A DNA stretch of 64,000 nt from Nematopogon swammerdamellus (GCA_946902875.1 OX336340.1:19607566-19671565); one strand, 5' to 3'. Shown: positions 17,957 to 29,398, numbered from the stretch's first letter. Program-made: numbers and translations. The notes: generated by a model from the sequence alone, not told the origin.

Positions 17957-18286
17957 ACCGTGCGGGCCGGTACTTTAAAAGAATAGCCCCACTGCATCTC
18001 TCCCCGTGTATGTCGTAAAAGGCGACTAAGGGATATGACTCCCTTCTTATATTACTAATACTAGGTGGTAGGGTTTAACCCGCCCGGGTTGGTGCCACCG
18101 CACTGAATGAAAGGTCGGTCGAAACGGCTACGTAAATAGTTTGTGTTTTCCGTCCAGTTCAGTGTAGCCGGCACGACCGCAGGGAAGCACTGACGTGACA
18201 CCAAGTTCACCCGGTGTTATGGGCCGACATCACGGATGTTGTAGGTGATGTAGCCAAAAGTGTCAGTTTTCATAAAAAAATAAAGT
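17957..18286 (+). mobile_element. Chimeric SINE: family C head joined to family A body and tail
   Basis: TACCGTGCGGGCCGGTACTT to ATATGACTCCCTTCTTATAT (17957-18050) is family C head. From TACTAGGTGGTAGGGTTTAA it is family A central domain and tail, ending CAGTTTTCATAAAAAAAT. The join has the form GGGATATGACTCCCTTCTTA / TATTACTA / AGGTGGTAGG seen in other copies. Confidence 0.75.
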
Positions 18287-18591
18287 AAACATTACAAGAG
18301 TACTTGCAGCACAACACCGATTACTAAAACATACATATGTATGTAAATAAACGAATGGAAGTAAGAAGAAGTTTTTTAATACTTTTAGACTATTTGTTCG
18401 CGGACTCCCGAAACATATTGTAGAATCTTGACTAGCGAGAGAGTGATTCACTGACAGGGTTCTAGGTTAGTCTTGTATTTGCATTTATACAAAGCTAGAT
18501 ATATTATATTTCCACTTATCCAGCTGTCCTAGAAGTCACACGTAGGCAACGTGTGAAAATAATTTAATTATCATTTTTGTTAGTAATACAA

Positions 18592-18976
18592 AAAAAACCG
18601 GCCAAGTGCCAGTCGAACTCGCGCACCGAGGGTTCCGTATCGCCATGTCATGGCTAGCGCCACTCACGCCATCTATCATCTATGGCGTGTTATGATATGC
18701 TTCATATTAGTTAAATGTCATGATTAGTTAAAATTCTTCATAATCTATTCAGTAGATGACGCGCGCGCAGCGCATACACTTTTTGGTTTCTTCTATGGGA
18801 ACCCCCTGAATTTTTTATTTTTTTCTTATTTTTATTATTTGTTGTTATATCGGCCGTAATAACACAATATTCTGTGAAAATTTCAACGGGCTACCTATTA
18901 CGGTTCAAGAGACAGACAGACAGACAGACGGCGTAGGCTTAGTAATAGGGTCCCGTACCGGATACGGAACCCTAAA
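18592..18976 (+). repeat. Family E repeat, full length
   Basis: Head AACCGGCCAAGTGCCAGTCG, then CCATGTCATGGCTAGCGCCA, ATATCGGCCGTAATAACACA, TTTCAACGGGCTACCTATTA, a short CAGA tract (18913-18928), and the end GATACGGAACCCTAAAAA. Confidence 0.72.
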
Positions 18977-19607
18977 AAGATATTTTTAAAATATATATAA
19001 ATTCATATATATTTACATTCTTCAATCGTCTTTCGTTCTTCTTTTAACCAGCGAAAAGAAAATAAATTACAATAATTAATAAGAAATTCCCTCTTGTTTC
19101 AGTCGTCGTCGCCGCCGCCGCCCCGGGAGCATTTAATTGAATGATAAATGAAGCAATATAAGTATTCAATTTGCATAATCTTACAATTCGTAGTCACAGA
19201 CATTCTGAGCCTCTGTGAGTCATGTGACGCACTGACAGCGTTTACCTAACTCTACTCTTTTGAAAACATTCCAGAACTGGTACAAACTAATGCTGAATAA
19301 AGAACTTGTTCTTTTAAACGTAGGATTTTACTAAGCACGTACTCGCTTTATATATATATTTAATAATTTTTTATTTTTTTTTTTAAATAAAGTTAATCTT
19401 TTCTTGTTTCTGCTGTAAATGAAGATACTAATAACTAAATAATTAAAACCTAACTAACAAATGTATAACATTTTAAACGTTAAATTGAACTATTCAATTT
19501 GAAAAATGTTTTATTCTTAAAAAAAAACATTCCTACGTACTTAAAACAATCACCAAAAGTTCGTTAAGACGCTGGTACCAGCCAAAACGCGACTTTGTCC
19601 GGGCACT

Positions 19608-20065
19608 TTTTCTATGGAAAGTGACGCGGTTGGATACATCACCTACAACAGCCATAATATCAGCTGATGAATGTTAAGCAACGCTGGGTTCGGTCAGTAC
19701 TTGGATGGGTGACCGCTGACCGTTGGAGGCTGACCGAGGTTCGGAATCCTCGTAAAACTGTAGGTCCCTTCCCTCCTAATCTTACTTGGTGGTAGGGTTT
19801 AACCCGCCCGGGTTGGTACCACCACACTGAATGAAACGTCGGTCGAAACGGCTATGTAAATAGTTTGTGTTTTCCGACCAATTCAGTGTAGCCGGCACGA
19901 TCAAAGGGAGAAGCACTGACATGGCACCTAGTTCACCCGTTGTTATGGGCTGACATCACGGATATTGTAGGTGATGTAGCCAACCGTGTCAGTTTCCATA
20001 AAAAAAAAAAACGTCCCATAACACCTTGGTTAATTAGGTGCCTTGTCAGTGCTTCCCTCAAACAT
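19608..20065. mobile_element. SINE A nested inside an inverted SINE A
   Basis: A minus-strand A tail (19608-19662, CTATGGAAAGTGACGCGGTT) is interrupted by a 5'-truncated plus-strand A copy (19663-20012: 5S part GGTCAGTACTTGGATGGGTG, B box, central domain, tail, A-run). The minus copy then resumes at 20013-20064 with CCCATAACACCTTGGTTAAT. I did not find a clear target duplication. Confidence 0.75.
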
Positions 20066-20800
20066 ACACACAGACACGTTCCCTTTTATAAGAAGTATAC
20101 AATCAAATATAGATAGACAAATCAAAATTTACTATGTCCAAGTGGATGGATCCACTTGTATCGTTGTTTAGGACAGCAATCTCGTCTAAGAGTACCCATA
20201 TTAAGGAACTTTAGGGTTCTCTAACGAACTCCGTCTATTTACCTCTAACTCTGTGTCCCGATGATTCAAATATATTGATTAATATTCTAGGTTTCAAAGT
20301 AATACGCTCGTAATAATAATTATCTTCATATTTTGTTAGTCTGTAGGGATTTGTAAAGGTTAAATTTTATCAGGTGGTCTCCTTTGAGATTTCAAAAGAG
20401 ATAATAAAAAAAAAGTTGCTTTAAAATTCACTTTAATTAACATCATCTGCGTAATTTTATTCTTTTGTTTATTTAGATTAAGATTATTACCGCTTTAGAT
20501 GTGCTCTTTATAAATTCTTTCTTATTAGTACCTAGATATTTATATCAGAGATTGATACAGGGTTTGCCAAAAATAACTGCTATGTATATGGGTACTACTT
20601 ATAAACACACACACACACATATATAGGTAATATTATATAAAATGAAATGTGTGTGTACTAAACAAAATTAGTATTTTAATACTTTTGGATTGCACAAAAC
20701 ATTCAAAACGAATACATACAAAAATGTACACCACTTAGAACTTAGATCAATGGAGAAAAATGTTTCATAAAATTCGAAAACATTTTTTTCTATTAAAATT
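20066..20800. other. AT-rich region with no recognised feature
   Basis: A (CA)n tract is at 20607-20620. No element ends or coding sequence were seen. Confidence 0.35.
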
Positions 20801-20807
20801 GTGTTGT

Positions 20808-21390
20808 TATACAGGTTGCGGCGCGAAAACTTGCTGATTTGAAAAGTCAATAAAAAAAAAGTAGTAGAGATATCACTGTAATTTATTTTTATTGTAACAT
20901 ACATAATCTAATTTTTTTTATTAAATAGTTTTGAAGATGATATCGGTCAAATGACGGCCCTCATTGTCGATGCACTGAGTTACCCGATTTCTGAAGTTTC
21001 GTTCAACTCTTCTAAGCATATCGACGGGTATGTTGGCGATGGGTTGGCGTACATTGTTTTTCAGTTGAGGTAGGCTCCTTGGACGGTCATTGTAAACAAT
21101 TGATTTCAGTTATCCCCATAAAAAAAGTCACAAGGAGACAAATCGGGGGAGCGGGCCGGCCAAACAAGGTTGCCTCTCAAAGAGATGAGGCGCTGGAACG
21201 GCCAGTAAAAAAGTACGCCTCCACGGCAAACGCGCGCTGCTCGTTGGTCCAATTCATGGCGCGAACTGAATAGGCGGATAACAAAACTTCATGATTTCGT
21301 ATTTCGAACGAGTCGGTTTCCGCCCTTTCCCGACCACACCTCGCCGCTTGGCGCGACAAGTCAGCAAGTTTTCGCGCCGCACCCTCTATA
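20808..21390 (-). mobile_element. Internally deleted Tc1/mariner-like element
   Basis: The ends are TATACAGGTTGCGGCGCGAA (20808) and the inverse of TATAGAGGGTGCGGCGCGAA (21390). They continue as matching AACTTGCTGA, about 30 bp with few mismatches, and start on TA as expected of the superfamily. Remnant transposase sequence lies inside on the minus strand. Confidence 0.85.
20921..21257 (-). pseudogene. Mariner-like transposase remnant (DUF4817 N end fused to DDE C end)
   Basis: Minus ATG at 21257 gives MNWTNEQRAFAVEAYFFTGR, the helix-turn-helix DUF4817 start. The middle is deleted. In another frame SPDLSPCDFFLWG is followed by an in-frame stop, then LKSIVYNDRPRSLPQLKNNV and PVDMLRRVERNFRNRVTQCI to a stop at 20921. 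DLSPCD carries a C-terminal acidic residue of the DDE/D catalytic core. It is non-functional: deletion, frameshift and internal stop. Confidence 0.85.
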
Positions 21391-22640
21391 ATAATATATT
21401 TCTGTTTAAATTGTATAGTTTACTATACAATGAACATTCAACATTTCACGTGGACATTTATCTACGTACGTTATCTTTCAGTAATATACTTTTTTTAGAG
21501 TAGGTACAATGTTTTAAATAGTCTCTTAATTTTCCTGAATTATCTACACACAAGTATATGTATAATTGCTACGTGCTGCTAATATTACTAATCATAAGAT
21601 TTTTGTATTTTAGGAACAAATCATATTTGACAAATTTAAATTTTTGATTTGGCACTTAAAAGTATTATAATATAATGTATAATAATTCTAAAATGATAGG
21701 CATGGACACATTATTTTTTCAAAATATAAGTAATTGCTACCACAAAATTGCTACTTACATAATTATATTATGTACATTAGCTGGGAGGGGCGACCACGGC
21801 ACCCCCGAGTCATCTAGTATGTATTAGGTACTTTCCTTTGGTCGTGCTATTGAACAGATAAACCCTAAATATTGTATCGAAAAGAAACAAAAATCTATAT
21901 GGCTATGTTACACATTCTTATAATTGTAATTTTCTGAAAGTTACGGGCAGGTAGCCCAACTTTAAAATTACGGATACCTAGGTCTTAATAAGTATTTGGT
22001 GTCTCGATATTCTGATAATGTTCTCTTATAATATACACACATAGATCTTAAATACTAAGTAGGTACCTAAATTGTTTAATATTCATTTTCTATACGCGTT
22101 AAAACAATGCCCGGAAGTTAACTTTCAAATTTCAATCTATTCACAGTGATTGATGTCACGTGTCTACAAATAGACGACGTATAAAATAAATGGCATAAAT
22201 TTTACAAAAATTGCCGTAAATATTTTCCAACACAATCGCCTGCAAACATCAGGATTAATCACTCGTTGTTCCTCCATCCCGCGAATACTCTTGTCACGTG
22301 CACGGCCTACGCGGACGAGGGTTCCGTACGGTCGACATATTTTAATCTTTGAAGTGTCGATAACAGGAGCGCAAGGACAGACGGAACGATTTAAATCACG
22401 GAACGAGCGAGCGCCACGACCGCTTTAGGGTGTAGCGACTAGCGGTCGGTGTAACGATATTTGAAAGGGGTTAGGCCAGTCCGAAACCCTGATGGGGGCC
22501 AATCTGTTGTAGGTATCTGCTGGCAGGTAAAGACCGATCTATCATCGTGCAACGTGACACTGGCGGACTGGCGTCCCTCCCGCGTGTTCCACTCCCGTCC
22601 TCTCTGCAACTGATTGATACGTTTTTACTGGACTCTAGGT
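21391..22640. other. No gene recognised
   Basis: AT-rich DNA to about 22240, then a GC-richer stretch (22270-22460) with no coding or terminal-repeat signal that I can support. Confidence 0.35.
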
Positions 22641-22642
22641 AG

Positions 22643-23205
22643 GTACAGTTCCCGGCAGGAAATAATGCGTGATTTTTATTATTTTTATTTGTATGTAAAC
22701 TTACACGGTTGGCTACATCACCTACAGCATCCGTGATGTCAGCCCATAGCACCGGGTGAATTAGGTGCCATGCCAGTGCTTCCCTTCATTTAATTTCGGC
22801 TACACTGAACTGGCCGGAAAACACGAACTATTTACATAGCCGTTTCGACCGACGACGTTTCATTCAGTACGGTGGTATCAACCCTGGCGTGATAAACCCT
22901 ACCACCTAGTAAGGTAAGAAGGGAAGGGACCTACAGTTTAACGCGGAATCCGAACCACGGTCAGCCTCCAACGGTCGAGCGGTCACCCATCCAAGTACTG
23001 ACCGCGCTCAGGTGTGCTTAATAACAGTCGACCGACCACACTACTGAGCTACCGAGGCTGACAAACTTTAGAAAGAGACAATCCGGTTGTAGAGCGTCGT
23101 CTCAGCCGCACAGAGACGTGCGAGCTCGTGCGACAGGGATGACGCTATACAACCGGATTGTCTCTTTCTAACTCGACACACATTAATTGCTGCCGGGAAC
23201 TGTAC
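22643..23205. mobile_element. Palindromic MITE family G, split by a SINE A
   Basis: The ends are GTACAGTTCCCGGCAGGAAA (22643) and TGCTGCCGGGAACTGTAC (23205). The body AGAAAGAGACAATCCGGTTG resumes at 23067 and pairs with CAACCGGATTGTCTCTTTCT at 23151-23170. A minus-strand SINE A occupies about 22672-23063, so the SINE arrived after the MITE. Confidence 0.82.
22672..23063 (-). mobile_element. SINE family A inside MITE G
   Basis: Inverted tail TTGTATGTAAACTTACACGG, CCTACAGCATCCGTGATGTC, central domain, inverted B box, inverted 5S part CACCCATCCAAGTACTGACC and A-box end GAGCTACCGAGGCTGACA at 23062. It is essentially full length. Confidence 0.82.
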
Positions 23206-23380
23206 AAACAGCGTACCCGCTGCACTCCTCGTTCCGATGTAAATTCTAGCTAAAAGTTTCAGTCCGCATTTAAGGGTTCGAAGTAGGTATAACGATTTTC
23301 AATTAAGCTAACTTCCAAATCGACAAAGTTTGTTGGCTGACAAGTAATGTTTTTTTTTTAACCAACATTATTAAAACCGA

Positions 23381-23545
23381 GAGACCAATGGTCGACTGTA
23401 CCAAACAGTACAGTCGACAGAGCCAAAATCACCTTTCCTCGCGAAACCACGCTCAGCTAGGTGCCATGTCAGGAGATTTGCGGACTGTGGCTGGGATTTT
23501 TAGTCCGTTAACACGCACGACGATTGAAGACATCCAGGTAAGTAA
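23381..23545 (+). repeat. Family F repeat fragment
   Basis: AGAGACCAATGGTCGACTGT, GACAGAGCCAAAATCACCTT and CGAAACCACGCTCAGCTAGG match the sense strand of family F. The fragment fades after GATTGAAGACATCCAGG. Confidence 0.55.
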
Positions 23546-24820
23546 TATAATAAAGACACCAGTGTTTGACACAATCATATCGGCAACTTATACTTATAAT
23601 CCAGACTATTCAACCTGTTGGCGTGCCCCTGAGACCTCATGCTAACATTCGAATTGACATTTTGTAGACAGGTTTTACAGACATTATCGGCATCACAAAA
23701 ACCATGCCTTCGCTTTTTGAGGCTTGAACAATGCTATGAAAACATTTGTATCTGCATTAGAATTAGAGCAGTAACCAATGACGACGAGCTAGAACATTAA
23801 CGAAAGTTCTCAAGTGTTCGCTAAAGTACACTGCAAACTGATCGCCACTGATTTTAAATTTGGAACACGGGCCTCTGCGCGTTCCATGATCCAAAATGTG
23901 TCGACATTTTCCTTCGAACCTCGTAGCTGCTGTCAATCTTCTTTCTTGTAACATCGTTGTGGTAGACTGTCGTCTGGATTGTGTTGTGGGTGGTGATGTG
24001 GGTGTTGTGGGTCTACAGCAGGGGCAGGAGAGGTCCGGAGGGGCTCGGGGAGCGCGGGGAGCGTCGCAGGCCACCGCCCCCCCACGCCTCCCCCATCATA
24101 TTCTCGTCTCCCTGCGGACCAAACAATACTGTAGGCATATCGGTGACACAAAATACATCTAGGACTGTCTAAATATAGATAATCGTCTTAATTACGCAGG
24201 CCGTGTTCTGTTTAAGTCCCGGGTATGGTTAACATCCGTCCGGATTTGTCCGGACATATCCGGACTTTCGGCCTTCCGTCCGCAATTTGTAATGCTTTTT
24301 AATTTGTTCGGATTTTTCACTTTGATGGATAATGTTGAATGAATGATTTTATTTTCGAATCAAATTACTTAAAAGTGAAACATATGCATTTAATGCTTCT
24401 TCAATCTTTATTAATAGGTATGACTAAAATTTCCGGTCAAGTTTCGAAATGGTAACCCTACTCCCAGGTGAATCTCTTCGATAAGTAGGTAGCTAACAAA
24501 TTCGTGCGTAGGTAATGGGTATTGTAGGTAACTAAGATATTACTCCCCCAGTTACCCTTAGAGTTACCCATGGAAATCATTATTTAGAGTCGAGGAGGCG
24601 AAGCACAACAACCAAATATCAAACATTAATCTGTTTCTATCAGACTTGTTCACTCACGTGTATTCTCTCTAATAAAGATGGTGTGCAAGCATTGGTGCAA
24701 GCCGACTAAATCATGGTAACAAGGTGAACATACGTTTTGACATAGGTTTTACTCCCTATATGATACAGAGCCCCCCCTTACCGTACTATTAACTAATTTT
24801 GAAAGACCTTCTATAAAGAC
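23546..24820. other. No gene recognised
   Basis: A GC-rich part at 23990-24120 gives open frames on both strands with proline/arginine-rich text, which I attribute to composition. A TCCGGA-rich stretch (24234-24262) is local low complexity. Confidence 0.35.
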
Positions 24821-24825
24821 GTACA

Positions 24826-25110
24826 GTGACATCTCTCCCGGTGCATGTCGTAAAAGGCGACTAAGGGATAAGGACAAGTTGCCGTGCTAAAGGGCGACAG
24901 GCTATCCACCTCTCACCTTGGAACGGTCCTTCCACCGAGTCATGCAGCGGGTGGGTCTTCGTGCCTTACTTGTCGGTTGATAGTGATCTTGTTCGAATAC
25001 TTTGCTAAACGTGGTGGTCGGTGTTGTGTTGTGATTTACAAGAGTACCTGCAGCCCAACTTAGGTTACTCTGTTTACCCCGATTGCCGGGATACAGCGTG
25101 TGGTATGTAC
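24826..25110 (+). mobile_element. Family C retroposon
   Basis: GACATCTCTCCCGGTGCATG through GTCGTAAAAGGCGACTAAGG, GAACGGTCCTTCCACCGAGT, GGTGGTCGGTGTTGTGTTGT and the 3' end GGGATACAGCGTGTGGTATG. The second stem arm is degraded (CAGCCCAACTTAGGTTACTC). Confidence 0.7.
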
Positions 25111-26090
25111 AGTGGACCTTTTACCATCATGCTCCCCGGCCCAATTGGAGATAAAAGTGTAAATGATTCTTGTTATAATCCCAATAAAAATCGAGATATT
25201 AAAATGAAATCTTAATTTTATTTTATTTTCTATGAAAAATTAAAAATACAATTTACGGAACTTTTACTCCTGCGAAAGGTCCACTATACGTCTTTATACA
25301 CCGGTTAGCATATTCCCAAATTATAATGCGAGTTCGCGAAAACATTTTCAATTGTTTTTATTGTTATTTGGAGATTGTCTTTTTGAGAATTTTGGCCAGT
25401 ATAATAATGTTTAATGGCCAGTGTAATATACATTATATTTAGGCTTCGTGTTCTGGTGGCGCAATTTAACAAAACATTGAGCCTGGAAAACACACGTCGT
25501 TGTCGTTATGTTGTTTTGTTTGTGTTTTTAAATAATCCTTTTTTTTTAATAAACAGCACCTGACTATGCCTCATAAATATACACGACACTGGCCAAAACG
25601 TCTCCAAAATACAATCGTCAAATATAATAAAAACAAATTAAATAAATGAAAAAGGCGTTTCCGAACTCACGTAGTAGAATTTGGAAATATGCGGGCTATG
25701 TAACAATGCCGATTCTGGTTATATATTTTCATGCTACTACGTATGTCTCAACCCGCGGTGACAACTCTTGTGGTATCAACAGACAAGTCGCCCTGGCCCA
25801 GCTCCAAGTAGACCCAAAACTTAGTCGAAGATGAGAATTAATCATGATTATAGTATGAGTGTGTACACAACATTAAACTTTCGTAAATCAGAGATGATGA
25901 ATTGATGATAGGGCTCTATCGAAGTCCACATGTCGGTCGACATCATACTTGTATGGTTTGCCATAGAAGCGCTTTCACTTATCCGCACAGGACGGACCGC
26001 ACGCATCGGATCGTCGGCAATGCCGGCGTGCCGATGAGATCATGAAAACACGAATGCAAATGGCGGTTCTTTGCTAAATCATATAAATAA
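25111..26090. other. No certain gene; candidate last exon of TIL gene at about 25557-25574
   Basis: TTTTTTTTAATAAACAG is a strong acceptor. The following bases, joined in phase 1, read APDYAS and stop. This is only compatible with, not proof of, a terminal exon 7.9 kb downstream of exon 3. The rest has no recognised feature. Confidence 0.2.
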
Positions 26091-26091
26091 T

Positions 26092-26397
26092 GAAAAAACC
26101 GACCAAGTGCGAGTCGAACTCGCGCACCGAGGGTTCTGTATCGCCATGCCATGGTCAGCGCCACTCACGCCATCTATGGTTAGTTGAAATGCTTCATACT
26201 CTTTTCGGTAGATGGCGCGCATACACTTTTTAGTTTCATGTATGGGGACCCCGTGAATTTTTTTACTTTTTCTTATTTTTATTATTTGTTGTTGTATCGG
26301 CCATAATAACACTTATTCTGTGAAAATTTCAACGGGCTACCTATTACGGTTCAAGAGATACAGCCCTCAGACAGACAGACGGACGGACGGACGGACG

Positions 26398-26429
<32 letters not shown>

Positions 26430-26485
26430 GCGTAGGCTTAGTAATAGGATCCCGTACGACGGATACGGAACCCTAAAAAAATACC
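26092..26485 (+). repeat. Family E repeat, full length
   Basis: Head AAAACCGACCAAGTGCGAGT, CCATGCCATGGTCAGCGCCA, GTATCGGCCATAATAACACT, then an ACGG/ACAG microsatellite at 26370-26430 and the end GGATACGGAACCCTAAAAAA. Confidence 0.75.
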
Positions 26486-26569
26486 GCTCGCCTTGGCCTA
26501 CGCCGTCATTACGTTTTTAATGTGCAATTTGAAAATTGTTCTTGATATTATTGTATGGCTGAGACCAAG

Positions 26570-26746
26570 GTACATTACCCGGCAGCAAATATTGCGTGTC
26601 GAGCTTTAGAAAGAGACCATCCGTTTGTAGATCCGTTGTCCCTGTCGCACGAACTCGCACGCCTCTGTTCGACAGGGACGGCGCTCTACAACCGGATGAT
26701 CTGTTTCTAAAGCTCGACACGGAATATTTGCTGCCGGTAACTGTAC
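26570..26746. mobile_element. Palindromic MITE family G, intact 177 bp
   Basis: The best complete copy. GTACATTACCCGGCAGCAAA pairs with the inverse of TTTGCTGCCGGTAACTGTAC. The inner arms TCGAGCTTTAGAAAGAGACC and CTGTCGCACGAACTC also pair around a short centre near 26658. The whole element is one long imperfect hairpin and does not code. Confidence 0.85.
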
Positions 26747-26756
26747 TCTGTAATGT

Positions 26757-26885
26757 TAGATAGATAGATAGATAGATAGAAAATGCTTTATTGCTCCAGT
26801 CAACATTAAACAGTAACAAATACATTGGAAAATTTACATAAGGTGTAAAGGCGGACTTATCCCTTACAGAGATCTCTTACAGTCA
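26757..26885 (-). repeat. LINE 3' tail fragment with (TAGA)n end
   Basis: (TAGA)n at 26758-26779, then AAAATGCTTTATTGCTCCAG and AAGGCGGACTTATCCCTTAC. Inverted, this is an ATAAAGCATTTT-type tail ending in a short tandem repeat rather than poly-A, as in CR1/L2-type LINEs. The same layout occurs at 46848-46980. Confidence 0.5.
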
Positions 26886-26989
26886 ACCAGTACAGAACAG
26901 TAGGAATGTAAGTAGGTGTAGTAGCAAAAGAGTAGAGCATGGGAATTGAAGATAAAATAATAATAAGAATACTTATTAATGTGCCTTAT

Positions 26990-27680
26990 AAGTACATGCT
27001 AGTATAAAAATACAAGCCATACATGTGTTAAATGTTAATAAGTACATATAAATTTATAAGAAGCCGAATTTTCTCACTACTATACTAAAATTATTTCTAC
27101 CTTGCCGCCCTTGCCGCAATAAGTGTCACTGCAATAGACAACTTGTTTTATGGCTCAGACCCATTGTCATCAATGGGAACTGGTCGGAATGATTTATGGC
27201 TAGATGGCTCAGGACGGTTCAACTTTACTTATAGCTTTTTGATTTTATTTCAGCAGGAGAGTTATTTCAAAGAAAACAGAGGACAAAGCACACATATACC
27301 TAAAACACAAAAGAATGCATCTGTGCGTTTGCATAAAACAATAAAAAAGGCTTTCAACGTTATTTTATCGTTTGCCATAAAATCCACGTGCGCTCCCTAT
27401 AAATGATGGCACAATATTGCGCGTGAGAATACCAAAGTAACAGAAATAAGTATAAATTTTTATATGATTTCAAATATATGAAACATATGGTTCAATCGTC
27501 GTCGTTCGTATTCATGATGATATTATAATATCCTATCCAATTACATATTCGTGTTAGAACAAAGTTCACCTGACCTCTAATCTGTGCCTGCCTCATGGCT
27601 CCTCCCTCTATACGCTCTGGCCAAAGCTTTCGCCGAAGCGTTTCAAGGCGACAGCATTGGTCAATGTGCGTTTGTCGATT
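26990..27680. other. No gene recognised
   Basis: AT-rich, with no exon-like or element signature beyond short open frames. Confidence 0.35.
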
Positions 27681-27683
27681 TGG

Positions 27684-27906
27684 TAGGTCCGTCCGTGGTT
27701 CCGATTTCACATACAACAACTGTAGGCCCCTTTCCATCTTACCTTAATATAAGTGGTTATATGTGGTAGCATTTAATGCGCCCGGGTTGATACCACCACA
27801 CTGCATTAAATTAGTGGTTCGTGTTAATGTCATTTAGTTCACCAAGGTGTGATGGGCTGACGTCAAGGCTGCTGTAGGTTATATAGCCAACCGCAACGGT
27901 GTTAGA
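27684..27906 (+). repeat. Old, diverged SINE family A fragment
   Basis: AACTGTAGGCCCCTTTCCAT, GTTGATACCACCACACTGCA, GTTCACCAAGGTGTGATGGG and GCTGTAGGTTATATAGCCAA keep the order of A central and tail modules with many changes and deletions. Confidence 0.6.
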
Positions 27907-28185
27907 AAATAAACTATTTCCACTCCCGATACGAGTGCTCGGATCGAACAGTAGTACCTACTGTGCTGCGCCATCGCCCCGCGCGCCACCCCGCCTCCGC
28001 CCCCGGGCCGAGCGATCGAGGCATTCATTCGGTTCGATAGAATAGGTGGGTCTCTCCATCTATGGAGCTTTCGCATCGCTTTATTCAAATATGCATTTTA
28101 TCAGTAATACGAAGTGGAAATCGAAATAGAGTAGGTATATCGGTTAAATAATAATAATATTACACTTTGTGTCCCTTAATGCTTG

Positions 28186-28326
28186 GCAAGGGCGGGCTTA
28201 TTGCTTTAGGAAATTTCCAGCAATCCGATGGGAAGTCTCCGATATGTCACCTACCTTCTTGGAGGTATTATTTGGCTGGTTGGAGCATGTGCTTTACTCC
28301 CTCTTGACTCAGCCATCCATACCGCG
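28186..28326 (+). repeat. SINE family D tail fragment
   Basis: CCAGCAATCCGATGGGAAGT, CTACCTTCTTGGAGG, TTTGGCTGGTTGGAGCATGT and CTCAGCCATCC match the 3' module of the D copy at 39823. Confidence 0.6.
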
Positions 28327-28363
28327 TTACACAAGAGAAAATAAGAAAATAATTAAACTAAAG

Positions 28364-28632
28364 TACCGTGTGGGGCCGGTACTTTAAAAGGATAGCCCCA
28401 CTGCATCTCTCCCCGTGTATGTCGTAAAAGGCGACTAAGGGATATGACTCCCTTTTTATATTAGAAAGGTCGGTCGAAACGGCTATGTAAATAGTTTGTG
28501 TTTTCCGTCCAGTTCAGTGTAGCCGGCACGACCGAAGGGAAGCACTGACGTGGCACCAAGTTCACCCGGTGTTAAGGGCTGCCATCATGGATGTTGTAGG
28601 TGATGTAGCCAACCGTGTCAGTTTACATTAAA
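28364..28632 (+). mobile_element. Chimeric SINE, C head plus A body, internal deletion
   Basis: TACCGTGTGGGGCCGGTACT and GGGATATGACTCCCTTTTTA (C head), then directly GAAAGGTCGGTCGAAACGGC (A central domain), tail ATGTTGTAGGTGATGTAGCC and AGTTTACATTAAAAAAAG. The AGGTGGTAGG block is deleted. Confidence 0.72.
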
Positions 28633-29261
28633 AAAAGCTATGTAAAAAAAAAATTTACAACTGAATCGCTTATTCGAATGAACAGACATTTGCACGTAAG
28701 CCGTGCGAAGCAGCGGTAATTGTCTAGCTATTAAAAGTCACACCACTAATGTACGAAGTTAAACGGTGGTGCAATAACAACGGCAAACTTAAAATATTAC
28801 ACAGGTTATTAAACAATTTTTAAAGAGCTATTTTACGTGAATAAACGGAGCGATGATGTTCATTTCCCTTCCCCGGAACGCGACGCCATATTTCAGTGAG
28901 TGCGACTCTGGACGCGATGCTATAATCCAGGTAAATTAACCAGGACATTTTCGTTTCCCCGCTGACCGTTGTCATGCCACCTTCCTGCCGCAGGCGAAAC
29001 TCATCCGCGGGCACCACCAACCATCCCTTAATACACCCCTGTCATTTATGCAGAGAATTAAACATTGTAGGAGCGGCATTCTGGTGACGAGGTGATTCAA
29101 TTCACACTTCGCGAGCCGGCGACGACGGTAACGGCTTGCCGTCACGGCATTTAGTATATTTTTGTCTCCATTTCTGCTGTGCCGTGGTCGCTGCCGTGCC
29201 GTTTTCCTCTATATGGAATATAAACGCTTTCTTGCTTTGGTTTATTTAAAAGTTCACTAAT

Positions 29262-29398
29262 GGCCGTATTCACCATCTCCGGTCAAGCAAGTCCACTTTA
29301 ACAGTTATTTGTCAATTAGTGACATGTCTCATACATTGCACAGGAGTCTACTCGCAGCTACAATGTAACGGAAGGTTGGTGAAATCGACCGTAAGACA
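29262..29398. mobile_element. Small MITE with about 25-bp inverted ends
   Basis: ATGGCCGTATTCACCATCTC on the left pairs with the inverse of GGTTGGTGAAATCGACCGTA on the right. The middle has CATGTCTCATACATTGCACA. Family not named. Confidence 0.5.

Noticed and set aside
23763..24172. Proline-rich open frames on both strands
   Set aside because: Composition effect of a short GC-rich stretch; no splice context or motif.
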